Source: Halarcobacter sp. (lineage in GTDB: Bacteria > Campylobacterota > Campylobacteria > Campylobacterales > Arcobacteraceae). From it: 64,000 nucleotides of DNA. Each line of letters opens with the position of its first letter. The first letter of the stretch is position 1. A program made the position numbers and the translations under genes. Below the pieces are notes generated by a model that worked only from the letters and a program-made list of their open reading frames with translations, was not told the DNA's origin and searched no databases. This document shows, piece by piece, positions 57,191 to 64,000 of this stretch. The DNA lies in NCBI RefSeq assembly GCF_963676935.1, contig NZ_OY781470.1, positions 744,001 through 808,000 on the forward strand, in the 5' to 3' direction.

Positions 57191-57577
57191 CTACTCAGCA
57201 ACTGAAACAGTTACAGGTGTACCTTCCCAAATACCATGCTTAGTACAGTAACCATGTGCTACTAAGTTTAATTTCTTACCAGTTGGAATAATTGTAAATG
57301 TTGTAGTATTATGAGCTTTTACATTTCCTAATGTCCCTGGAACATATGAAGCTTTCGCTAATAATGTTTCTCCATTAAATAATGAAACAGACTCAATATA
57401 GTGATCAAAATCATCTGGGTGAGTATACTCGTTACCCATTTTTACAGTTACTTCAAATGGCTCTCCTGCTTTTGCAGTTTCAGCACAGTGAATAAATGGT
57501 GAGTGTCTATCAATTAAATCTTTTTTTGCTTCTCTTTCAACAGTATCGATATCAACATATTTGTTAATTTTTGGCAT
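57191..57577 (-). CDS. Superoxide reductase (neelaredoxin type)
   Basis: 128 residues, single-iron class (no N-terminal desulforedoxin domain). Superoxide reductases reduce superoxide to peroxide without releasing oxygen, fitting a microaerobe. The iron ligands match the family: H25 in DRHSP, H53 in YTHP, H59 in FDHY, C111 and H114 in GYCTKHG. The usual EKHxP loop reads D23-R24-H25-S-P here, so the catalytic lysine is replaced by arginine. C31 is an extra cysteine. It ends convergently with ppnP. Confidence 0.9.
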   Translation of the reverse strand: MPKINKYVDIDTVEREAKKDLIDRHSPFIHCAETAKAGEPFEVTVKMGNEYTHPDDFDHYIESVSLFNGETLLAKASYVPGTLGNVKAHNTTTFTIIPTGKKLNLVAHGYCTKHGIWEGTPVTVSVAE

Positions 57578-57707
57578 ATTTTTCTCCTAATAAATGTGGT
57601 AAAATATTATACCATTATTTTTTTAAAGTATTTAGGATAATATTTTTCCTAAAAAAAACTTTTAAGAAAAATATCAGAAAACAAGTTTCAATATGGTAAT
57701 ATTCCGC

Positions 57708-58535
57708 ATGAATAAAGAAGATTTTTTTATAAAACAATTTAATAAAAACTCAAAAATAATTGGCGATGATGGTGCTGTTGTTGGTGAGTTTATTTATAGT
57801 AATGATGCCTTTTTTGAAAATGTACACTTTAAAAGAGATTGGTTTAGTTTAAAGCAAATTGCTAAAAAAGCAATGCTTGTAAATATCTCTGATGCAATTG
57901 CTATGAATGCCAAACCAAAATATGCTTTATTGACTGTTGCAATACCTAAAAACTATTCAAAAAAAGATATGAAAAGTTTAGCTTCTGGTTTTTTAGAGGT
58001 TGCAAAAAAATATAATATAGAAATAATAGGTGGTGATACTATTTCTAATACTAAACTAGATATAAGTGTTACAATAATTTCAAAAACCAAAAAACCTATA
58101 TTAAGAAGTGGAATAAAGCAAAATGATTATCTTTGTTATACGGGTGATTTAGGATCTTGTAAAAAGGATTTGAATACATTATTATGTGGTGGGAAAATAT
58201 CAGATTCTTCTAAATTTATTGAACCAAAGTTAAAAGCAAAGTTTTTTTATGAAATATCAAAGTATGTTAATGCCTCAATGGATATTTCAGATGGTTTGTT
58301 TTTTGAATTGGAAAGAATGTCTAAACAAAGTAAAAAGGGTTTTAAGTTTTTCTATTATATTTCTAAAAATATTGGTTGTTCAGGGGAAGAATATGAATTA
58401 CTTTTTTCTTTTTCACCTAAAGATAGGATAAAAATTGAAAAAGTTGCGAAAAAACACAATGTAAAATTAAACATATTTGCAAGAGCTGTAAAAGGTAAAT
58501 TTAAAAGCGATTGTAAAAATCACCATTTTGAATAA
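57708..58535 (+). CDS. thiL: Thiamine-monophosphate kinase
   Basis: 275 residues from ATG 57708; the ATG at 57693, five codons upstream, would add MVIFR and neither start has a ribosome site. ThiL phosphorylates thiamine monophosphate to the active diphosphate. It has the PurM-like fold with the N-terminal GDDGAVVGEF, DAIAMNAKPKYALLTVAIP and GGDTISN motifs, which bind Mg-ATP. It is a little short (family about 300-330) and is followed 9 bases later by truD. Confidence 0.92.
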   Translation: MNKEDFFIKQFNKNSKIIGDDGAVVGEFIYSNDAFFENVHFKRDWFSLKQIAKKAMLVNISDAIAMNAKPKYALLTVAIPKNYSKKDMKSLASGFLEVAKKYNIEIIGGDTISNTKLDISVTIISKTKKPILRSGIKQNDYLCYTGDLGSCKKDLNTLLCGGKISDSSKFIEPKLKAKFFYEISKYVNASMDISDGLFFELERMSKQSKKGFKFFYYISKNIGCSGEEYELLFSFSPKDRIKIEKVAKKHNVKLNIFARAVKGKFKSDCKNHHFE

Positions 58536-58544
58536 GGAAATTAG

Positions 58545-59609
58545 TTGGAAAATTTACAAAGGTATTTAAGTCATTCTAAAATTGATGTATTATTTAAGCA
58601 AACAAAAGATGATTTTGTTGTTACAGAAGTTCCTCTTTATGAATTTAGTGGAGAGGGTGAACATATAATAATTAAATTTAGAAAAAAAGAATTAACAACA
58701 TGGACTGCTGTGCAGATTTTTTCTGAACAATTAGGTTGTAAATCAAGAGACATAGGTTATGCAGGGTTAAAAGACAAAAATGCAATGACTATTCAACACA
58801 TTTCAGTTCCAAAAAGTTGTGAAGAAAGGCTTGAAAAGTTTAATCATGAAAATATCAAAATTTTAGAGGTTATGAAACATAATAATAAAATTAGAGTTGG
58901 ACATTTAAAAGGGAATAAATTTTTTATTAGATTAAAAAGAGTTACACCTTTAGATGCAAAAAAAATAGAAGAAGCAATATCAAATATTTCACAATTTGGT
59001 ATGCCAAATTATTTTGGTTTTCAAAGATTTGGAATAGAAGGTGATAATTATAAAAAAGGTGAAGCTATTATAAATGGCGAACTTAGAGAAAAGAATAGAA
59101 AGTTAAAACAAATGTATATTAACTCTTATCAAAGTTACCTTTTTAATAATTGGCTTTCAAAAAGAATTGAGATTTCAAAACTAGTTAATGCTTTTGAGCC
59201 TAAAGAGATTTATGAAAAACTATCTTTACCTCTTGAAGAGGTTTCTAATATGAAAAAACAAGAGCATCCTTTTAAAGTTATTATAGGTGATTTAATGAGT
59301 CATTATCCATATGGAAAGATTTTTTATGTGGAAGATATAGAAAGTGAATCTCAAAAGTTTTTTGAAAGAGACAGAGTTCCAACTGGCTTACTAAGTGGAA
59401 AAAGAGTTAAAAAGTCAGAAAACTTTGCTTATGAAATAGAAAAAGATTTTGATAAAAAAATATCTGAAGATGGAGCTAGGAGATTTGCTTGGATATTTCC
59501 AAAAGATATAGAATCAAACTATAAAGAGGATAAAAATTGGATGGAAATACAATTTGAACTTCCAAAAGGTTCATATGCTACAGAATTTATAGCAGAAATT
59601 ATTCATTAA
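58545..59609 (+). CDS. truD: tRNA pseudouridine(13) synthase TruD
   Basis: 354 residues from TTG with AAGGAAA upstream. The catalytic motif is GYAGLKDKNAMT with D77; the TRUD insertion and the later 'YINSYQSYLFNNWLSKR' (the N..QS.LFN signature) are present, as is 'LPKGSYATEFIAEI' at the end. It modifies U13 of tRNA-Glu. Nine bases after thiL. Confidence 0.95.
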   Translation: MENLQRYLSHSKIDVLFKQTKDDFVVTEVPLYEFSGEGEHIIIKFRKKELTTWTAVQIFSEQLGCKSRDIGYAGLKDKNAMTIQHISVPKSCEERLEKFNHENIKILEVMKHNNKIRVGHLKGNKFFIRLKRVTPLDAKKIEEAISNISQFGMPNYFGFQRFGIEGDNYKKGEAIINGELREKNRKLKQMYINSYQSYLFNNWLSKRIEISKLVNAFEPKEIYEKLSLPLEEVSNMKKQEHPFKVIIGDLMSHYPYGKIFYVEDIESESQKFFERDRVPTGLLSGKRVKKSENFAYEIEKDFDKKISEDGARRFAWIFPKDIESNYKEDKNWMEIQFELPKGSYATEFIAEIIH

Positions 59610-59618
59610 ATAATTAGC

Positions 59619-59624
59619 TATAAT
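59619..59624 (+). promoter_or_regulatory. Possible -10 element for the CheZ-like gene
   Basis: TATAAT in the 87-base gap after truD; AAAAAGG (59684-59690) is the ribosome site. A later AT-rich stretch offers other choices. Confidence 0.35.
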
Positions 59625-59696
59625 CTCATACTTGATTATATTATTTTTTTAAGTCAAAGTAAGTTAAACTTATATATTAATATAAAAAGGTTGAGT

Positions 59697-60056
59697 ATGA
59701 CTTATGAAGAACTAATAAAAGAGTTATGTGATGTAGTAAAAGAATCTGAAAAAAATTCTGTGGCTATATATGAAAATTTAGAATCAGTTAGCGATATGTT
59801 AAATGATTTAAAACTTCCTGTTCATAAGCTATCAAAAATAAATGATTTTATCTCTAACTCTTTTGGTTTATTGCAACATCAAGATATGCATAGACAAAAA
59901 ATTGAAAGAGTGGTTAATTTTGTTTGTGAAAATAAAAATATCGATTCTAGTGAATATAATTTAGCAAGTTCTGCTAAACATATTGCAGGAGATGAAAACA
60001 ATGAAGTTTTAGATGAGGAAGAGTTAGAGGCTTTAATTAAAAGTATGCAGAATTAA
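59697..60056 (+). CDS. CheZ-like small protein (putative CheY-P phosphatase)
   Basis: 119 residues from ATG 59697; the in-frame TTG at 59691 lies too close to AAAGG. The helical body contains 'LLQHQDMHRQKIERVVNF' with D63-x3-Q67, aligning with the CheZ catalytic D-x-x-x-Q helix (E. coli D143/Q147, QDLTGQVI). The extreme C-terminus, DEEELEALIKSMQN (106-119), looks like the CheY-binding tail of CheZ. Between them is a flexible acidic linker. It is about half the length of E. coli CheZ, which has long helices. The next gene, convergent, is a chemoreceptor. The assignment rests on motifs only. Confidence 0.7.
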   Translation: MTYEELIKELCDVVKESEKNSVAIYENLESVSDMLNDLKLPVHKLSKINDFISNSFGLLQHQDMHRQKIERVVNFVCENKNIDSSEYNLASSAKHIAGDENNEVLDEEELEALIKSMQN

Positions 60057-60085
60057 TCAATAAAGAGTTTCTCTCTTTATTGATT
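60055..60085. terminator. Two-way terminator
   Basis: A perfect 13-base inverted repeat (arms 60055-60067 and 60073-60085, 5-base loop) with T-run at 60084-60088, between the CheZ-like and chemoreceptor genes; it overlaps both stop codons. Confidence 0.8.
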
Positions 60086-62266
60086 TTTGCATGCTTCTTT
60101 TTTAAGATTATTTAGTGTACCAAATATTCTAAGTGATTCAATTTCTATTGCCCTTGCTTTTTCATTTAACACCTCATTTGGTTCTTTATTAGCATTGGCA
60201 TCAATTAAATCCTGTAATTTAACAGTTAAATTATTATTTAATACTTTTAAGTCTTCAAGTGCAGTGTGTTGTGCATTTGGATTAATCTTAATATAGTTTT
60301 CTATCCATTTATCAAGCTCTTCTGAACCTTTTGCAATCCAGTTTTCATAGCTACCTAATTTTGTATAAACACTATCTTTTATATTTAATACATTTACTTT
60401 TAATTTTGCTGTGTCATAAACTAAATCCACATTACAAACTTCTTCTCTAGCTTCCTGTAAGAAGTTTGCTCTCGAAGCTGCTGTCACAAGTGAATTTGAC
60501 ATATTGGCAATTTCACTTGACATTTTAGAGATTTGTTCAGCTACTTGTGCATTTTGTTGTGTCGCTCTATCAAGAGTATTAACTGCATCATTTATTTGAG
60601 TAATACCTCTTTCTTGCTCTTTTGAAGCATTTGCAACAAAATCAATTTTTTCGATTGTATAATTAATATTTTTATTTAGTACATCATATCCACCAATCAT
60701 GTTATCTGAAATCTTTTTACCTTCATCTGCTTTACTTGTAGCATTTTCAACTAATTCTTTGATCTCTTTAGCAGCTTCAGCAGATCTAGAAGCTAGATTT
60801 CTAACCTCCTGAGCAACAACAGCGAAACCTTTACCAGCTTCACCTGCAGTTGCTGCTTCAACTGCTGCATTAAGTGAAAGAATATTTGTTTGGAAAGCTA
60901 TTTGATCAATAACCTCAATAGCTTCATTAATAGAACTAATTTGTGTATTTATCTCATCCATTGCTGTTGCTGTTTTATTTGCTAGTAGTTGACCATCTTT
61001 TGCTGCTTTTGTTACATCAGATGCTAGATTAGACATCTCAATGGTTGTTTGTGTATTTCCTTGTATATTAGCTGTAATCTCTTCAAGGGCGGCCGCTGTT
61101 TCTTCTAAAGATGCAGCTTGCTGATTAGATGATTCAGATAAGCTATTTGATGCCGTTGATAAAGTATGAGTGTTTTGATTTAAAGAATCACCTGTATTCA
61201 TAATCATTGCCAAGATTTCAGATGTATTATTACCAACTAATTTTATTCCAGCAGTTAATGAACCAAGGTCTCCATATATACCTTTGTCATCAATTCTATA
61301 ATCAAATTTTGATTCAGAATAGTTTCTTAATGTAATATTTATTTTATCAAGTGTCTCTTTAGTATGTAAAATCATAGTATTCAATTTATTTTTTAAATCT
61401 TCTACATATGGATTAGCTGCAACTTCATTAACTTGGTATACAAAGAATCCATTTCCAGTTTTTTCTAAAATATCATTTGCTTCTTCAATAACTTTTTCAT
61501 CTTGTTTTAACCCTTCATTTACTTTATCCATATATGAATTAAATAAACTAGCAACTTCTCCAATTTCATCTTTTGATGTGATTTCAAGTTTTATATTAGG
61601 ATCATTAGTTTTTAATAGATTTTGAAAACCATGTTTTAACCCTTCAATTGGTTTTGTAGCTCTTTTTACAATTAGTAAAATAAGTCCAATTGTAATCCAG
61701 CCTAATATTGTAGATGATAAAAGTATATCCACGACTAAACCACTAATCCTATCATCTGATTCATCTAAAGAAAATGTTAAGTCCATAATACCTATAACAT
61801 CACCTTCTTTTTGATTTACATGGCAAAGTAAACATTCATTTGTTGCAATCATAGGTTTAATCATTCTTAGATTGTGGCCTTCATTATTATTTACTTCTAA
61901 AATTTGATTTTCTTTTGTTTCAAATGATTTAATAATATCATTATCTTTTGTAAATTTTGTACCAGGTGAATACATCTCAATTAAAGGTTTACTTTTTGCT
62001 ATTGTTAGGTTTTTTACACCTTTAATTGTTCTAGCTTCATCTTCTGCTTTTTTAATTTGCGCAGGATCTCCTGTATTCATTGCATTTCTTAAACTTTGGA
62101 ACATTGCTGTATTAAGCATATCCAAATTCTCTTTAGTTGTTATTATTGCATCTTCTTTTACTTTTGCTGTAGTAAAATACGTTACAACTAGACTTGAAAG
62201 AGACATAAGTATAAAAAGTGCAAATATAATTCTGTTACTTATTTTTTTTGTTATTAATTCTAACAT
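60077..62266 (-). CDS. Methyl-accepting chemotaxis protein with periplasmic haem-type sensor
   Basis: 729 residues. Span 1 (about 12-32), periplasmic domain (about 33-177), span 2 (about 178-200), HAMP (about 201-255) and signalling domain (about 380-600) with the hairpin core [36 protein letters not shown]. The periplasmic part has C145-L-L-C148-H149, a c-type haem motif, as in the Geobacter PAS haem chemosensors, so it may sense redox, oxygen or NO. The last 120 residues ('[20 protein letters not shown]', '[10 protein letters not shown]') look like a zinc-binding CZB fold whose His/Cys ligands are lost. No methylation enzyme is adjacent. Confidence 0.9.
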   Translation of the reverse strand: MLELITKKISNRIIFALFILMSLSSLVVTYFTTAKVKEDAIITTKENLDMLNTAMFQSLRNAMNTGDPAQIKKAEDEARTIKGVKNLTIAKSKPLIEMYSPGTKFTKDNDIIKSFETKENQILEVNNNEGHNLRMIKPMIATNECLLCHVNQKEGDVIGIMDLTFSLDESDDRISGLVVDILLSSTILGWITIGLILLIVKRATKPIEGLKHGFQNLLKTNDPNIKLEITSKDEIGEVASLFNSYMDKVNEGLKQDEKVIEEANDILEKTGNGFFVYQVNEVAANPYVEDLKNKLNTMILHTKETLDKINITLRNYSESKFDYRIDDKGIYGDLGSLTAGIKLVGNNTSEILAMIMNTGDSLNQNTHTLSTASNSLSESSNQQAASLEETAAALEEITANIQGNTQTTIEMSNLASDVTKAAKDGQLLANKTATAMDEINTQISSINEAIEVIDQIAFQTNILSLNAAVEAATAGEAGKGFAVVAQEVRNLASRSAEAAKEIKELVENATSKADEGKKISDNMIGGYDVLNKNINYTIEKIDFVANASKEQERGITQINDAVNTLDRATQQNAQVAEQISKMSSEIANMSNSLVTAASRANFLQEAREEVCNVDLVYDTAKLKVNVLNIKDSVYTKLGSYENWIAKGSEELDKWIENYIKINPNAQHTALEDLKVLNNNLTVKLQDLIDANANKEPNEVLNEKARAIEIESLRIFGTLNNLKKEACKNQ

Positions 62267-62361
62267 ACGAGATATCCTAATAATTAAGCTGGCTTATTAT
62301 ATAATGTAAAACATTTATTATATATAAAATATTAAATTAAATCAAAAAAACTTGGAAAATA

Positions 62362-62922
62362 ATGATTGTAGGCATTGAAGGTATAATTGAAAGAAAAGAA
62401 CCGACATTATTAAATCTAAATGTAAACGGTATTATATATGAAATATTCGTATCAGTGAATTGTAGTTCAAAAATTATTGATAGTAAAGTTAAACTTAATA
62501 TAACACATATTATACGAGAAGATTCACAAACTTTATATGGCTTTTTAGACCCAAATGAAAAAAAACTTTTTGATACAGTGATCAAAATTAATGGAGTAGG
62601 ACCCAAAGTTGCTTTAGCTATATGTTCAACTTTTACTCCTACATCTTTTGCACAAATTGTAAGTTCAAATGATATCTCTATGTTGAAAAGAGTACCAGGG
62701 ATTGGACCTAAGGGTGCTAGTAGAATTTTAGTTGAATTATCTGGCTTTATTATTGATGGAGATGAAGATGAAAATTCAGATGCTTCAATCCATTTAGAAG
62801 CTTCATTGGCATTGGAATCTTTAGGCTTTAAAAAAGATGTAGTATCAAAAGTATTAAAAAGTTGTGCAGGTAGTAACACTGGCGATTTAGTAAAACAAGC
62901 ATTAAAACAGTTGCAAAAATAG
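62362..62922 (+). CDS. ruvA: Holliday junction helicase subunit RuvA
   Basis: 186 residues. The N-terminal OB domain starts [24 protein letters not shown]; the two helix-hairpin-helix motifs are at about 72-92 ([16 protein letters not shown]) and 107-128 ([19 protein letters not shown]); the C-terminal domain III (about 140-186) binds RuvB. Complete and typical. It stands 10 bases before ddl, as in Campylobacter. Confidence 0.97.
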   Translation: MIVGIEGIIERKEPTLLNLNVNGIIYEIFVSVNCSSKIIDSKVKLNITHIIREDSQTLYGFLDPNEKKLFDTVIKINGVGPKVALAICSTFTPTSFAQIVSSNDISMLKRVPGIGPKGASRILVELSGFIIDGDEDENSDASIHLEASLALESLGFKKDVVSKVLKSCAGSNTGDLVKQALKQLQK

Positions 62923-62931
62923 GAGAATATA

Positions 62932-63966
62932 GTGAAAATAGGAATAGTTTTTGGTGGAATATCTTATGAGCATGAGATATCAATTGTATCTGCAATAGCT
63001 ATGAAAGATGTATTAAAAGAAGAATTGGTTTACATCTTTTGTGATGAAAATAGAGATTTTTATCATATCCCAACAAATATAATTAAATCAAAACTTTTTA
63101 GCAGTGGTGAGTATAAAAAATGTGATTTATTAAATTTAAAAAAAGGTTCATTTGTAAAAAAAGGCTTACTTTCTGAAAAAAGCTTAGATGTAGATGTTTA
63201 TTTAAATCTATCTCATGGAGGAGATGGAGAAGATGCATTATATTCTTCTATGTTTGAATTATATAATCTTCCTTATATTGGACCTAGAAAAGGTGCTTGC
63301 AGCGTAAGTTTCAATAAATTTTTAACAAAAGGTTATGCATATAGTTGTGGTATTAAAACAATTGACTATAAGTATTATACAAAAGGTGAAAAAGTTGAAA
63401 TAGAAGAGTTCCCTGTAATTATTAAACCTGTTACTTTAGGTAGTTCTATTGGAGTATCTATTGTAAAGTCTAACGAAGAGTTAGAATATGCTTTAGATGT
63501 GGCTTTTGAATTTGATGATGCAGTTATTGTTGAATCATTTATTTCTGGAATAAAAGAATACAACCTTGCAGGATGTAAAATAAATGGAGAGTATAATTTT
63601 TCAATAATAGAGGAACCTCAGAAAGCAGAGTTTTTAGATTTTGATAAAAAATATTTAGATTTTGCAAGAACATCAACTGCTTTAAAAGCAGATATTAGTG
63701 ACGAATTAGCTTCAAAAATAGAGGAATCATTTAAAAAAATATATAATACAACTTTTGAAGGTGCTTTGATTAGATGTGACTTTTTTGTAATAGATGATGA
63801 AGTATATTTAAATGAAATAAACCCAGTACCAGGATCAATGGCAAATTACCTATTTGAAGATTTTAATAAAACATTAGTTTCTTTATCTTCATCATTACCA
63901 AAACAAAAATCAATTAAAATTACCTATGAATATGTAAATAAAATTCAAAGCGCAAAGGGAAAATAA
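62932..63966 (+). CDS. ddl: D-alanine--D-alanine ligase
   Basis: 344 residues from GTG with GGAG upstream. The ATP-grasp enzyme joins two D-alanines for peptidoglycan. It has GIVFGGISYEHEISIVSA, NLSHGGDGEDALYSSMFELYNLPYIGP, the ATP-grasp KPVTLGSSIGVS and the metal-binding NEINPVPGSM. The C-terminus ends 'KIQSAKGK'. The next gene starts on the base after its stop. Confidence 0.96.
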   Translation: MKIGIVFGGISYEHEISIVSAIAMKDVLKEELVYIFCDENRDFYHIPTNIIKSKLFSSGEYKKCDLLNLKKGSFVKKGLLSEKSLDVDVYLNLSHGGDGEDALYSSMFELYNLPYIGPRKGACSVSFNKFLTKGYAYSCGIKTIDYKYYTKGEKVEIEEFPVIIKPVTLGSSIGVSIVKSNEELEYALDVAFEFDDAVIVESFISGIKEYNLAGCKINGEYNFSIIEEPQKAEFLDFDKKYLDFARTSTALKADISDELASKIEESFKKIYNTTFEGALIRCDFFVIDDEVYLNEINPVPGSMANYLFEDFNKTLVSLSSSLPKQKSIKITYEYVNKIQSAKGK

Positions 63967-64000
63967 TTGGCTCTAAAGAGTATAATTGTAGATAATAAAG
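63967..64000 (+). CDS. Start of a further gene (cut by window end)
   Basis: TTG at 63967 directly after the ddl stop gives M-A-L-K-S-I-I-V-D-N-K before the window ends. In the Campylobacter order ruvA-ddl an alpha/beta hydrolase gene follows nearby, so this could be its start, but eleven residues do not prove it. Confidence 0.45.
   Translation, partial: MALKSIIVDNK

Noticed and set aside
60077..60430. Functional zinc-binding CZB domain in the chemoreceptor tail
   Set aside because: The helical pattern fits, but the His and Cys ligands are absent, so I call it only CZB-like.
62337..62879. Minus-strand open frame of 180 codons
   Set aside because: Lies opposite ruvA, whose protein is clearly real; the reverse frame has no recognisable family and low-complexity serine-rich sequence.

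Overview
The window is a compact, very AT-rich chromosomal segment. Gene content, gene order and protein style point to the Campylobacterota, most likely the Arcobacter group. The evidence is a pyrH-rpoZ-spoT-tyrS-(nitronate monooxygenase)-amidase run and a lysS-glyA-SPOR run, both familiar from Campylobacter and Helicobacter. Histidine kinases carry the AHQWRQPL H-box typical of the group, and the flavour is motile and microaerobic (CheV, a chemoreceptor, a CheZ-like protein, superoxide reductase, a small cytochrome c). I see no prophage, insertion sequence, CRISPR array, rRNA or tRNA. Nearly all of it reads as ordinary core genome.

Layout. 1-2.5 kb: end of argH, converging on cheV and tcdA. 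2.6-12.7 kb (+): greA-argC-metallophosphoesterase-unknown membrane protein, ppk2, a large hybrid-sensor kinase with three solute-binding domains, uvrB, nth, and a 34-residue membrane protein on the minus strand. 12.8-14.8 kb: an unknown 93-residue gene, then a tight minus-strand trio of unknown role ending in an acyl-CoA-dehydrogenase-like protein. 14.9-18.2 kb: an OprC/NosA-like TonB-dependent copper receptor, converging on a YfbR-like HD hydrolase preceded by an overlapping 39-residue membrane protein. 18.3-25 kb: DUF2156 and GNAT pair, rpiB-lepB-folD (-), cytochrome c, rplY-pth-LptF/G permease-NUDIX (+). 25-42.9 kb: a long minus-strand block with kinase, cvpA, lysS, glyA, SPOR protein, trpE, pdxJ, pdxA, an AAA ATPase, pyrH, rpoZ, spoT, tyrS, nitronate monooxygenase and amidase. 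43-53.6 kb (+): ispG, dnaB, pseudopilin, gmhB, apt, trpB, DedA, pepA, heptose kinase, ychF and an HDOD protein. 53.6-64 kb: an 800-residue protein with a degenerate GGDEF domain, recO, ppnP, superoxide reductase, thiL, truD, a mini CheZ-like protein, a haem-type chemoreceptor, ruvA, ddl and the first codons of another gene.

How the genes work together. Most are housekeeping: translation (tyrS, lysS, rplY, pth, truD), DNA repair and replication (uvrB, nth, recO, ruvA, dnaB), nucleotide and one-carbon metabolism (pyrH, apt, ppnP, glyA, folD), vitamin B6 and thiamine (pdxJ, pdxA, thiL), envelope (ddl, lepB, amidase, heptose enzymes, LptF/G) and stringent response (spoT, rpoZ). Signalling is spread through the window: two histidine kinases, CheV, chemoreceptor plus CheZ-like protein, HDOD and degenerate GGDEF proteins. 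Convergent gene pairs are usually separated by perfect or near-perfect inverted repeats that overlap one or both stop codons and look like two-way terminators.

The points most worth a second look are: an amidase that appears to start at ATT; a 119-residue CheZ-like phosphatase next to a haem chemoreceptor; the copper-ligand motifs of the TonB receptor; two unannotated small membrane proteins; a superoxide reductase with DRH in place of EKH; and the uncharacterised three-gene unit at 13.1-14.7 kb. I found no convincing wholly new system.
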